NCBI GenBank assembly: GCA_028715055.1
Contig: JAQTLE010000001.1
Coordinates: 1 to 64,000, forward strand
Reading direction: 5' to 3'
Source: Sulfurovaceae bacterium
GTDB lineage: Bacteria; Campylobacterota; Campylobacteria; Campylobacterales; Sulfurovaceae
DNA length: 64,000 bases
A program made the translations under genes and the position numbers. Positions within the stretch are counted from its first letter, which is position 1; each line of letters opens with the position of its first letter. Positions 6,437-15,195 of this stretch are shown one piece after another. The notes under the pieces were generated by a model that searched no databases, was not told where the DNA came from, and was given only the letters and a program-made list of their open reading frames with translations.

Positions 6437-9343
6437 ATGACAAAAATAATGACAAATGAAAAAAGACGAAATTTTCTAAAGTTTTCTAGTGTAACTGCTG
6501 CTATGGTTGCATCACAAGGGTCTCTTTTTGCTAAAACCGATGTTATGAAAATCGAAAATGGCAAAGAAGGATACCCAAATACTACGTATACTGAAGATAT
6601 GTATCGTAATGAGTTTGGATTCATCCGCGGAAATACAGAAGACACAGGTTTTGCATATCACTGTGTAAACTGTCAAGGAAACTGCGCTTGGGAGATATGG
6701 TCGCATAATGGTGTTGTAACGCGCGAAAACCAATCAGCAAGATACCCATCGATCAATCCTAAAATACCTGATTTTAATCCAAGAGGATGCAACAAAGGCG
6801 TACAACACTCTCAGATTATGTATGAAAAAGACAGAATCCTTTATCCAATGAGAAGAGTAGGCGAAAGAGGAGAAGGTAAATGGCAAAGAATCAGCTGGGA
6901 TGAAGCAGCTCATGAAGTGGCCCAAAAAATCTGGGATGTCATGACCGATCCTACTAAAGGGCCGGATAAGCTTATGGTTCACGCAGGAACCGGTCTATTA
7001 ACAGAAGGTAGAAGAGGCGGACCGTTAAGATTCTCAACCATGCTGGGTTCAAGCCGTATCTATCCATCTTCTTATCTAGGAGATATGTTCTCCGGAGCGG
7101 CATTGGCTTATGGTGAAGGAAATGTAGGCTGTACTTACGACTTTATGTATAATGTGGATACCGCGATCTTTTGGGGCGGGAATCCATCGGTTTCTAGAAT
7201 TCCGGATGCTCACTTTGTATGGGAAGGAAAATACAATGGAGCAAAAGTTATAGTCATAACTCCTGAGTTTAATGCATCTGCAAGAGCAGCCGATATTTGG
7301 ATACCTGTAAAAGCAGGAACGGATAATATATTGGCAGCTTCTGTAATTCATGAGATACTCAAAGAAAAACTATATAAACCTGAATTTATGAAAATCTTTA
7401 CAGATCTTCCATTTTTGGTCATCAAAGATACCAAGAAATTACTTAGACGCAGCGATGTAGAAAAAGCCAAAAACCCTGAAGACGAAGAGAAGTATCACGA
7501 AGAGTTTTATGTTATGAACAAAAACACTGACAAGATAGCGCTTATGCCAGGCACAGAAGGTAGCGAGCATAAATCACTCCGTCTAGCAGAGCTTAATATC
7601 GATCCTGAGCTTGAGGGAGAATGGGACGTAGATCTATTAAACGGCGAAGAAGTAGAAGTGACTACTGTATTTGAGATGCTTAAAGCAAATATAGAAAAAT
7701 TTTCTCCGGAAGAAACACAAAAAATTACGGGAGTGCATCCGGACACTGTCAAGATGCTGGCTCGTGATATTGCTCTTCCAAAAGTAGTAACGATTACTAC
7801 AGGATTCTCGCTCAATAAATATTTTAATGGCTTAATGAGCATATGGAATATCTCATCTATCTGCGGTCTTACAGGTCGCCTTGGGCCATATGGCGGACTT
7901 AATACGGAAAATGAATTCAAACTTTCCGGTCTTGATGTATTGGGCGGATTTGGCGGCAAATATACAGCTAGATTTGGTTCCGGTTTCGTGGGCGAGTTCG
8001 TATTTGGTGATGGACTAAAGACTTTTGATAAATATTTCGGAGACGAAGACGTAAAAAGAGCTCAAAACGGTATGGGCAAAAAAGAGTATATGCAGATCAT
8101 ATCTGCAATGCTTGCAAAAGGTAAATTGGGCAAAGCAAATGCAGAAAGCAAGACCGGCAATGTAGCCAAACCATGGTGGGAACCTGAAGTTTGTTTGGTC
8201 ATAGCAGACTCTAAATTCAGAAGAAACAAAGGTGCAGAATACCGTGAAGCATTCTTTAAAAAGATAAAATATTTTGCATATGTGGATCATCGCATGAGTG
8301 AAACAGCAGTCTATTCCGACCTTGTTTTACCAGCAAAATCACACTATGAAGTTTGGGACCTAAGAACTAGTCCGGGGTACCATAGATTTACAAATCTAGC
8401 TCAACCGATAGCAAATATTAAGCCGGTAGGCGAAGCTATGGATGAGTGGAGTATGATGGCTCTTATCGCTAAAAAGCTTGAAGAAATAGCTAATAAACCT
8501 GAAAATATAGCAAAAGCTAAAGTGCCGGATGATAAAAGATATGCAAAACCCGGTTTCCATGATCTGACAATAGTATACAAAGAGTTTACAAATACCGATG
8601 AAGACTCAGAAGCCAACATGGAACCATATTTGGGAACCGATAAAATGGCAGTTGATGCTGCATTAGAAAAATGCGAACAATATGAAGGATGGACGGCTGA
8701 AAAAATGTACAAAGCAGGCGGATATTTACAGCTGAATGAAAAAGCCGGTAAATTGTCACCTTTGTACTCAGACAGACCTTATAATACTTTTGAAAACTTG
8801 TTATATAGATTTGAAAGACTTGAGACATTATCTGGCCGACAAACTTTCTATGTAGATCATGATATGTATATCAGAATGGGTGCAAACACTAACACTGGCA
8901 TGGAGGGCATAAGACCTATAGATCCTAAGAGATATCCATTCGTACTAATGACACCGCATGCTAGATGGTCGATACATTCTAACTACAAAGCAAGTAGAAC
9001 TTTGCAAAGACTTCAAAGAGGCGGTGTGCCATATGGCCAGATCAATCGAGAAGTAGCAAAAGTAAAAGGTATCAAAGATGGTGATATGCTCAGAGTATAC
9101 AATAGTTTGGGACAGTTCTTTGTAATGGCAAAAGTTTCAAGCTCATGCCCGCCTGATGGTTTGGTAATGGAAGACGGATGGGAACCATATATGTACAGAT
9201 ACAACAGAGGTCATAATGAATGTGTACCGACTTCATTGAATCTTCTTGAAATGGCTGATGGATGGGGACATCTGAAGTTTGGTCCTCTTTGGGACGGAAA
9301 CCAATATGCGTATGACGGCGCAATCAATATAGAGAAAGCGTAA
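6437..9343 (+). CDS. Tat-exported type II molybdopterin oxidoreductase, catalytic subunit
   Basis: 968 residues. The twin-Arg signal is KRRNFLKFSS (about 9-18) followed by a hydrophobic stretch, so it folds in the cytoplasm and acts in the periplasm. FS0 cluster ligands follow the type II pattern H75-x3-C79-x3-C83...C118, as in NarG, SerA, PcrA, EbdA and DdhA, rather than the four-Cys pattern of Nap/Psr. The region YLGDMFSG (213-220) probably gives Asp216 as Mo ligand. Length and partners match the selenate/chlorate/perchlorate/ethylbenzene/DMS enzyme clade. The substrate cannot be fixed from sequence. It is followed 11 bp later by the beta subunit. A second ATG at 6449 is a possible start but keeps the same Tat motif. 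Confidence 0.9.
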   Translation: MTKIMTNEKRRNFLKFSSVTAAMVASQGSLFAKTDVMKIENGKEGYPNTTYTEDMYRNEFGFIRGNTEDTGFAYHCVNCQGNCAWEIWSHNGVVTRENQSARYPSINPKIPDFNPRGCNKGVQHSQIMYEKDRILYPMRRVGERGEGKWQRISWDEAAHEVAQKIWDVMTDPTKGPDKLMVHAGTGLLTEGRRGGPLRFSTMLGSSRIYPSSYLGDMFSGAALAYGEGNVGCTYDFMYNVDTAIFWGGNPSVSRIPDAHFVWEGKYNGAKVIVITPEFNASARAADIWIPVKAGTDNILAASVIHEILKEKLYKPEFMKIFTDLPFLVIKDTKKLLRRSDVEKAKNPEDEEKYHEEFYVMNKNTDKIALMPGTEGSEHKSLRLAELNIDPELEGEWDVDLLNGEEVEVTTVFEMLKANIEKFSPEETQKITGVHPDTVKMLARDIALPKVVTITTGFSLNKYFNGLMSIWNISSICGLTGRLGPYGGLNTENEFKLSGLDVLGGFGGKYTARFGSGFVGEFVFGDGLKTFDKYFGDEDVKRAQNGMGKKEYMQIISAMLAKGKLGKANAESKTGNVAKPWWEPEVCLVIADSKFRRNKGAEYREAFFKKIKYFAYVDHRMSETAVYSDLVLPAKSHYEVWDLRTSPGYHRFTNLAQPIANIKPVGEAMDEWSMMALIAKKLEEIANKPENIAKAKVPDDKRYAKPGFHDLTIVYKEFTNTDEDSEANMEPYLGTDKMAVDAALEKCEQYEGWTAEKMYKAGGYLQLNEKAGKLSPLYSDRPYNTFENLLYRFERLETLSGRQTFYVDHDMYIRMGANTNTGMEGIRPIDPKRYPFVLMTPHARWSIHSNYKASRTLQRLQRGGVPYGQINREVAKVKGIKDGDMLRVYNSLGQFFVMAKVSSSCPPDGLVMEDGWEPYMYRYNRGHNECVPTSLNLLEMADGWGHLKFGPLWDGNQYAYDGAINIEKA

Positions 9344-9354
9344 GGAGAAGAGTA

Positions 9355-10476
9355 ATGTCAAAAAGACAATTAGCAATGGTCATGGATTTGAATAAATGTA
9401 TAGGTTGCCAAACCTGTACAGTTGCATGTAAAACCCAGTGGACAAACAGAAATGGCCGTGAATATATGTATTGGAACAATGTAGAGACTTATCCTGGGGA
9501 AGGATATCCTAAAAAATGGATGGATCTTGGTGGCGGATTTGATGCAGCCGGCGATCTCAAAGAAGGTGTAATCCCAAATATTGAAGCCGATTACGGCGTG
9601 CCATGGGATTTTAGTTATGACGAGTTGGCTACATTTAATTTTCGTGAACATAATCCGGTAGCCGCTTTTCATGCAGATAGTACACCTACATGGGGGCCAA
9701 ACTGGGATGAAGATGAAGGAGCTGGTAATTTCCCAAGCGACAACTATTTCTTTTACCTGCCAAGAATTTGCAATCATTGCACAAACCCCGGATGTCTTAG
9801 TGCATGTCCAAGGGATGCGATATTCAAAAGAGATCAAGACGGTGTAGTGCTTGTAGATTTGGATAGATGTCAAGGATACAGATATTGTATAGCAGGGTGT
9901 CCTTACAAAAAGATATATTTTAACCCTAAAATTTCTAAGAGCGAAAAATGTATTTTGTGCTTTCCTAGAATCGAGCAAGGTTTACCACCTGCATGTGCAC
10001 AGCAATGTGTCGGTAGAATCAGATTTGTCGGTTTCCTGGATGACGAAGAAGGACAAGTGCATAAATTGGTACATAAATATAAAGTCGCACTTCCTTTGAG
10101 AAGCGATTATGGTACACAGCCAAATATATATTATATACCGCCAACTGAAGCACCTGCAAAATTTGATGCTGAGGGTAAAATCATTGAAGGAAGTCAAAGG
10201 GTACCGATGAAAGAGCTTGAGACTCTATTTGGAAAATCTGTTAATGATGCTATTAAGACTCTTAAAGCAGAAAAAGACAAAAGAACAAAAACCGGCGAAA
10301 GCGAACTAATGGATATGTTGATTGCTTATCATCACCAAGATATGTTTAGACTTGATGCTAATTATTATCAAGATATAGCAAAAGCTAAAAATAACACAAA
10401 TCCATTGGCGCCGATAGACAATCGCTATGCAAAAGGTAAGTTTACCAAAGAAATTAATTTCAAGGCAAATGCATGA
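9355..10476 (+). CDS. Fe-S (beta) subunit of the type II molybdoenzyme
   Basis: 373 residues with no signal peptide of its own, so it is expected to be carried out by the Tat signal of its partner. Four cluster sites are visible: CIGCQTCTVACKTQW (N-terminus), CNHCTNPGCLSACP, CQGYRYCIAGCPYKK and CILCFPR...CAQQCVGR. In the third, Tyr replaces the second Cys, as Trp does in NarH, which predicts one [3Fe-4S] and three [4Fe-4S] clusters. The conserved IAGCPYKKIYFNPK block is diagnostic of NarH/EbdB/SerB/PcrB. It passes electrons between the Mo subunit and the haem subunit encoded next, whose start overlaps its stop by 4 bp. Confidence 0.92.
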   Translation: MSKRQLAMVMDLNKCIGCQTCTVACKTQWTNRNGREYMYWNNVETYPGEGYPKKWMDLGGGFDAAGDLKEGVIPNIEADYGVPWDFSYDELATFNFREHNPVAAFHADSTPTWGPNWDEDEGAGNFPSDNYFFYLPRICNHCTNPGCLSACPRDAIFKRDQDGVVLVDLDRCQGYRYCIAGCPYKKIYFNPKISKSEKCILCFPRIEQGLPPACAQQCVGRIRFVGFLDDEEGQVHKLVHKYKVALPLRSDYGTQPNIYYIPPTEAPAKFDAEGKIIEGSQRVPMKELETLFGKSVNDAIKTLKAEKDKRTKTGESELMDMLIAYHHQDMFRLDANYYQDIAKAKNNTNPLAPIDNRYAKGKFTKEINFKANA

Positions 10477-11717
10477 AAACTATAATAAAATCTTTAATTA
10501 TAGCTGGCTTGGCAACTGCGACGTATGCCAAAAGTCCAGCTTCTGCACCGGCAGAAAATCTTATAAACGCACAAAGGGTATCAAATATCAATATAGCAAA
10601 TATTTCTCCAAATGACAGTATTTGGAGAAGCGCAAAAACAGCATCAGTTATATTATATCCTCAAACAACAATTAAACTAAATGATGCAAAAGCAAATGCG
10701 GCAAACAAAGATAATAAAGCCAAAGTCGCAAAAGTATCAGCTGTATATAATAATTCAGCAATTGCATTTAAAATAACATGGAAAGATGATACTCAAAGTG
10801 TACAAAACGGCTACAAGTCTGATGTTTATCCGGACGGTTTTGCTATGCAGGTGCCAGTTAGCTTTAATGATCCAAAAAAATTGCCATATATCGGCATGGG
10901 TAGCGAGGGAAGACCGGTGCTTGTACATTTGACCAAAGCGGTCAGTTTGCACTATGAGCCAAATGGAAACGGTGACATAGAGCATCAAATCAACCCGCAT
11001 AATACTAATGCATTTGGTTCTGATCTGAAGAATTATGATGACAAAGTAAATAAACTTGGCAAGCAGACATATTCTCGGGCATTTATATCAGAAGGATTTC
11101 GTTCTATGACAGAAATCAAAGACGGTAGCGATACGTTTGGCATGAAAATGGTATATGATGCCAAAAATAAAACATGGACAGGAGTTGTTGCGAAAAAACT
11201 TAGAGACGGCGAAGCAGATCTAAGCAAGTATGGCGCAATACCTGTATCATTTGCTATCTGGGATGGCGATAAACTTAACCGAGGAGGCGTTAAAAGACTA
11301 TCTTCTTGGGTAGCCGTTAAACTTCAAGGCAAAGCCGGCGGAGACGCTTTGGTAAAAGAGTTGACTTCTAAACCAAAAGGTGATGCCAAAGCAGGTCAAG
11401 CTCAAGTTGAAGCAATGTGCGCAAGTTGTCATACTTTGAGCGCTGCGAAACAAGCAACATCTGCTTATATGGCGCCAAATTTAAATAATATTGGAGGATA
11501 TTCAACAAATGCATACCTAGCTGAGTCAATCAAAGACCCAGAAGCCGTTGTTGTCCCGGGATACAATAGAAATGCTCACAAGTCTTTAGCTTGGTATAAT
11601 CTAGATGCCAAAACAGGCAAAAGAACAACTATCATGCCACCAATGATGAGCGATGATAAGAGCATCAACGATGCTGTTGCATATCTTAAAACTCTAAAAG
11701 CGGAGGTAGAGAAATGA
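10473..11717 (+). CDS. Haem (gamma) subunit: ethylbenzene-dehydrogenase-type domain fused to cytochrome c
   Basis: 414 residues with a Sec signal peptide (about 1-19). Residues about 30-290 form an EB_dh-type beta-sandwich that in EbdC/SerC binds haem b via Met and Lys. Met125 (DGFAMQVP) and Lys241 or 242 (GVVAKKL) are the candidates here. At the C-terminus is a cytochrome c domain with CASCH (316-320) and a distal Met within MPPMM (388-392). Known gamma subunits of this clade are single-haem proteins of about 200-240 residues, so the fused c-type haem is an extra electron exit. Everything is soluble and periplasmic; no quinol-oxidising membrane anchor is encoded nearby. It overlaps its neighbours by 4 bp on both sides. 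Confidence 0.85.
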   Translation: MKTIIKSLIIAGLATATYAKSPASAPAENLINAQRVSNINIANISPNDSIWRSAKTASVILYPQTTIKLNDAKANAANKDNKAKVAKVSAVYNNSAIAFKITWKDDTQSVQNGYKSDVYPDGFAMQVPVSFNDPKKLPYIGMGSEGRPVLVHLTKAVSLHYEPNGNGDIEHQINPHNTNAFGSDLKNYDDKVNKLGKQTYSRAFISEGFRSMTEIKDGSDTFGMKMVYDAKNKTWTGVVAKKLRDGEADLSKYGAIPVSFAIWDGDKLNRGGVKRLSSWVAVKLQGKAGGDALVKELTSKPKGDAKAGQAQVEAMCASCHTLSAAKQATSAYMAPNLNNIGGYSTNAYLAESIKDPEAVVVPGYNRNAHKSLAWYNLDAKTGKRTTIMPPMMSDDKSINDAVAYLKTLKAEVEK

Positions 11718-12154
11718 AAAAATTAGTTTTTGGTGCAATTATTGCAGCATTAATATTTACAGGGTGTGGCAAAAAAAGCGGAGATACAAATGCTACAGAT
11801 GCAAACGGTACATTTGAAAAGCAAGGTTTCTTGACAACCAAATGGTGTGCTGATCGCGGTATGTTCCAAGATTGCCGCATGGAAAGTATAGTATGCGGCG
11901 AAGGCGAATGCAATAAGAATTGGGAGTTTGGCGATAAAGAAAAAATGGAATTGGTGCTTTATGTCCATGACGATTTGAAATATTATAATGTCGATGCTTC
12001 TAAAATCAATTTACCGGATATTCTTGGGGAAGGCATCAACCATGATCAAGTAACCATAAAAGGTAATTTTGATGAAGGCAGCAACACAATTATGGCTACT
12101 TCATTTGTAGCTCCACCAGCTGGCGCAAAGTCTTTCTTCAAAGGCTGTTTGTAA
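11714..12154 (+). CDS. Cys-rich lipoprotein of the molybdoenzyme operon
   Basis: 146 residues. The signal peptide ends in a lipobox FTGC (Cys18), so it is anchored to a membrane facing the periplasm. Five further Cys (45, 54, 61, 66, 145) suggest disulfides or a metal site. No CxxCH is present and I do not recognise the family. The start overlaps the gamma-subunit stop (ATGA) and a strong terminator follows, so it closes the structural part of the operon. It might tether the soluble complex or help assemble it (inference from position). Confidence 0.75.
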   Translation: MKKLVFGAIIAALIFTGCGKKSGDTNATDANGTFEKQGFLTTKWCADRGMFQDCRMESIVCGEGECNKNWEFGDKEKMELVLYVHDDLKYYNVDASKINLPDILGEGINHDQVTIKGNFDEGSNTIMATSFVAPPAGAKSFFKGCL

Positions 12155-12159
12155 GTTTA

Positions 12160-12186
12160 TTTTTCTCCCTCATTGGGGAGGAAAAA
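12160..12186. terminator. Bidirectional-type terminator after the lipoprotein gene
   Basis: TTTTTCTCCC (12160-12169) pairs with GGGGAGGAAAAA (12175-12186) around a short TCATT loop, with one bulge. A-tract and T-tract flanks make it an intrinsic terminator on either strand. It separates the structural genes from the chaperone and ferredoxin genes. Confidence 0.75.
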
Positions 12187-12284
12187 ATGGTCAGCAATGT
12201 ACAATAAGTTGCATATTGTTGGCAATTTTTTGAATAGATTAAACTATTTTAGGTATGCTATGTAAATTTTAAATAGGAGTTGTC

Positions 12285-12860
12285 GTGGACAATAAAATTC
12301 GTGCTTATATATATGCTTTTTTATCACGAATATTTAGCTCTCATATAGATAAAAAACTATTAAATGAGCTACAAGACAATAAAGAGCTGCTTCATACGAT
12401 AGGAAATGAAGCAATGATATATCTTCAAAGCAAAAATGAAGAAAATCTTTTAGAAGAGCTAAATATAGCTTTTCATTCCTTGTTTGTAATGAACAATCAA
12501 CCGATAGAGTCATCGGTTATGGATGCAAAAAATGAGATTTTGGTCGGATTGCAAAATCCGGTCATGCAGTTTTATGTTAATCATGGATATGATCTCAATC
12601 TAGCAGCATCTTCATTGCATGTGCCAGATCACATTGCTATTGAATTCGGGTTTATGCAAAAGTTGATATTGCAACAAGACAAAACAGCTCAAATAAAATT
12701 TTACCGCCAGCATCTGCTTGTGTGGGTTCCTCCTTATCTGCTTGCAATTAAAGAAATAAGTGATAATCCATTTTATAAAGATCTATGTGATTTTTGCATA
12801 GATTTTATGCTGGATGATTATAGCAATCTTTGTATAGAGGCTGTTGATGAGTCTGCTTAG
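12285..12860 (+). CDS. TorD/DmsD-family molybdoenzyme chaperone
   Basis: 191 residues starting with GTG at 12285 after AGGAG. All-helical and cytoplasmic, with the TorD-family features: an N-terminal xxxRAYIYxFLSRIF helix, an MQFYVNHGYDLN segment, VPDHIAIEFGFM (matching the family PDHxxxELxFM signature) and a later RQHLLVWVPPYLLAI segment. Such proteins bind the Tat signal and apo-enzyme until cofactor is loaded. The likely client is the 6437 catalytic subunit. A terminator lies in front, so it probably has its own promoter. It overlaps the next gene by 14 bp. Confidence 0.88.
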   Translation: MDNKIRAYIYAFLSRIFSSHIDKKLLNELQDNKELLHTIGNEAMIYLQSKNEENLLEELNIAFHSLFVMNNQPIESSVMDAKNEILVGLQNPVMQFYVNHGYDLNLAASSLHVPDHIAIEFGFMQKLILQQDKTAQIKFYRQHLLVWVPPYLLAIKEISDNPFYKDLCDFCIDFMLDDYSNLCIEAVDESA

Positions 12861-13902
12861 TCCTGTAAATTCCATTAGGATCGAACCGCTTCGTTGTTTG
12901 AGGATAGAACATTTTCACAATGAATGTTCAAAATGTATTGATTTGTGCCCTTCAGATGCTATCGGATTATCAACATCTAGAAGAATATCGCTAAACAGCA
13001 CAAAATGTATAGAATGCATGGCGTGCATAGGAACATGCCCTACTGAGACATTGTTATATCCTGATTTTGACCCATCGGTTTTTGTTTTACAAACCGGCAT
13101 AAAAAAAGATTTTATGCTTTCTTGTAAAAATAATAATATATGTCTTAGTGCGCTCAATAGCGAAAATTTTATCTCTCTTGGATTGCGTCACCATAGTGTA
13201 AGCTGCGATATGTCGCTTTGCCATGAATGTAATATGAATTTAGACGGAAAGGCCGTTCTGGCAATAAATGAACATATAAATGAAGCAAATAGATTTTTGC
13301 AAGCAGTGGAAAAACAGCATATTGTTATAAACAAAGAACAAAATAAATTATCTCGCAGGGAAGCATTATTTTCTTTTGCAAAAGATGTCAATACATTGCG
13401 CAATGAAGAGTCGTTTGATCAACTTTTTGATCCTAAAGAAACTCTACCAAGATCTAGAGCGGTATTTCAAAATTCAATCAAGCTAGTCATAGAAGAGCTG
13501 CCAGAAGGCAAGATAAAAGAAAATTTTTCGTTTATGTCTCACAAGAAGATAGATTTTGCTTCGTGTGATAATTGTGGCGAGTGTATACAATTTTGCCCTA
13601 CAAACGCGCTGATTTATAGCAGCGATAAGACCAAGATCTTGTTTCAGCCATTGCGTTGCATAGCCTGCGATATATGCGATGATGTATGTAAGCAAAAATC
13701 ATTTAGCAGTGACAATGAACTTGATATAGTAACGTTGGCATTCAATCGTGCAGAAGTTCTCATAGATCATCATTTTGCAGTATGCAGTGAGTGCAGGGTC
13801 AGTTTTCCTCAAAAAGCCGGCGAGACTATTTGTAAAAGATGTGAAAGCTTCGTAAGGAATAATAATAATTTATTCACATTGGCAAGAGATGTAAAATTAT
13901 AA
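12847..13902 (+). CDS. Cytoplasmic polyferredoxin with C-terminal zinc-ribbon-like motif
   Basis: 351 residues from the ATG at 12847; the frame is also open from a TTG at 12844. Four ferredoxin-type Cys groups: CSKCIDLCP (27-35), CIECMACIGTCP (54-65), CDNCGECIQFCP (240-251) and CIACDICDDVC (271-281). They are followed by CSEC...CKRC (313-332), a zinc-ribbon-like pair. There is no signal peptide, so it is cytoplasmic. The middle carries four more Cys (C93, C99, C120, C125/C128 region). Because it is translationally coupled to the TorD chaperone, a role in redox-dependent maturation of the molybdoenzyme is likely, but electron transfer is also possible. The family has no name I can assign. Confidence 0.8.
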   Translation: MSLLSPVNSIRIEPLRCLRIEHFHNECSKCIDLCPSDAIGLSTSRRISLNSTKCIECMACIGTCPTETLLYPDFDPSVFVLQTGIKKDFMLSCKNNNICLSALNSENFISLGLRHHSVSCDMSLCHECNMNLDGKAVLAINEHINEANRFLQAVEKQHIVINKEQNKLSRREALFSFAKDVNTLRNEESFDQLFDPKETLPRSRAVFQNSIKLVIEELPEGKIKENFSFMSHKKIDFASCDNCGECIQFCPTNALIYSSDKTKILFQPLRCIACDICDDVCKQKSFSSDNELDIVTLAFNRAEVLIDHHFAVCSECRVSFPQKAGETICKRCESFVRNNNNLFTLARDVKL

Positions 13903-14686
13903 ATTTTGAGAAATTTTATATCTTTTCCATAAAATAATTCTTTTTTCCGCTTTTGTTTCAAATGTTATTTTATCATTGTTTGTATGTTCAACTAATATTT
14001 TATTTATCAAGTTTTTATGAGGAGCAATTTCTTTGCGAAGCAGATTATCATTGATGTAAGAAATTACCCTAGCATAATCATAGTCTTCTTTCCAAGAAGT
14101 AGTAAAAGTAATTGTTTCAAACGGCATTTTTTTTCTATTAAGTATTTTCATGATCTCTGTTGTTTTCATGCATCCACTGAAGTTTTTTTGTGGAATTTGT
14201 GGCATTTGCGGATGGGCTTCTATTATGGTATCTAGCAGCTCATTTGTTTTATATGCACCCCATCCGACATATATGCCTATGCCGTTTGTAGATTTTATCA
14301 TTTTTTCAAAATGTGCTTTGCTTGAAATTGCCGGCGTCATTGATGCTATGGCTATATCATGACTTTGGTTTGTGCAAAAATCTTCCCATTTGCTTTGATG
14401 GGTTGTGATTCTATTTTTTATGCCAAGCATGGCGGCATCTTGTTTTAAAATATCAAGCATTGCTACAGAGAGGTCTATTGCCGTAACGGATGCACCTTCT
14501 TTAACAAGGGGGGATAGCTACAGTGCCTGTGCCGCAGCCTATATCAAGCACGTTGGCTTCTTTAAAATCGACGCCATTTTCTTTTGCAAAATCAAGCATA
14601 GTGTTGACATCTTTACTCATAGAGTCATCATCATATCTTGGGTATCTAGTAGCCATATTATCCCAAAAGTTGTCTCTATCTTTCAT
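13897..14686 (-). pseudogene. SAM-dependent methyltransferase, frameshifted at a G6 tract
   Basis: Two minus-strand frames together make one methyltransferase. The first (from ATG 14686) has motif I VLDIGCGTGTVAI and then stops. The second (to 13897) continues with the rest of the Rossmann fold and a C-terminal domain. Removing one base from the six-G run at 14508-14513 (plus strand) joins them smoothly (GTVAIPLVKEGASVTAID...). About 260 residues would result. It may be a real pseudogene, a slippage-switched gene or a read error. Its 3' end overlaps the ferredoxin gene convergently by 6 bp. The substrate is unknown. Confidence 0.75.
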
Positions 14687-14868
14687 TTTTTACTCCATAA
14701 TTTTTTTAGTTATATATATTTATATATATCGATATGCAATAAATGTTCCATCACATCTAAGCAAGTCTATTATATGTAATATATCATATTACATTCTAGT
14801 TATTAATTAATTTGAAAGGGAGGAGTTGTATATTTATCAAATAAGAAAACAGCAGATAACTACGTGTA
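14687..14868. other. AT-rich spacer left of the scarred region
   Basis: About 180 bp with no gene. It contains the methyltransferase leader (GAGTAAAAAATG on the minus strand) and an AGGGAGGAG purine run at about 14817-14826 that looks like a ribosome binding site but opens only a short TTG frame. It may be the cut-off start of a lost gene. Confidence 0.4.
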
Positions 14869-15097
14869 TTACAGCCCAGCCGCAGTGATAGCTTCGGCTT
14901 GAGCGTGGGCAATAAGCGGATCGATTATAAGCTTTAGATTACCGTTTTCCATGACATCATCAAGGGCATATATAGTAAGTCCTATCCGATGGTCTGTGAT
15001 ACGATTTTGCGGATAGTTGTAAGTACGAATCTTCTCTGACCTGTCCCCTGAGCCAACCTGAAGTTTACGCGCTGCTGATGTTTCGTCTAGCTGGCTT
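14869..15097 (-). pseudogene. prfA: Second copy of the prfA 3' end (truncated)
   Basis: 229 bp matching 16340-16568, the last 75 codons plus stop of the intact prfA, at a constant offset of 1471 bp. I count about six mismatches; those I could place in codons are all synonymous (for example GGT/GGC, ATT/ATC and the Ala-Gly-Leu tail). Homology stops exactly beside the left REP of the transposase unit. With no start or GGQ domain it cannot work as a release factor. Synonymous-only divergence implies the copy was once part of a functional gene or came from a related strain. Confidence 0.85.
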
Positions 15098-15099
15098 AA

Positions 15100-15130
15100 C
15101 TCGTTCCATATCTCCTGATATGGAACGCAT
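15100..15130. repeat. Left REP hairpin of the RAYT unit
   Basis: Starts CTCGTTCCATATC and ends GATATGGAACGCAT around a TCCT loop, making a perfect 10-bp stem. It is the exact reverse complement of 15740-15770. Extra bases outside the stem (CTC, GCAT) give each end a polarity a Y1 transposase could read. Confidence 0.88.
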
Positions 15131-15195
15131 ACTGCAAATTATGACAATATGACATATTTATTCAATGAATAACAGTTATATAATACACTACCAAT

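Noticed and set aside
6437-10476. Naming the molybdoenzyme perchlorate, selenate or nitrate reductase
   Set aside because: The type II signature is shared by all of these; no chlorite dismutase, NarI-type anchor or other diagnostic partner is present, so only the class is stated.
12285-12860. A formate dehydrogenase accessory cluster
   Set aside because: No formate dehydrogenase structural gene or fdhD is in the window; the nearest Mo-enzyme is the type II one at 6437.
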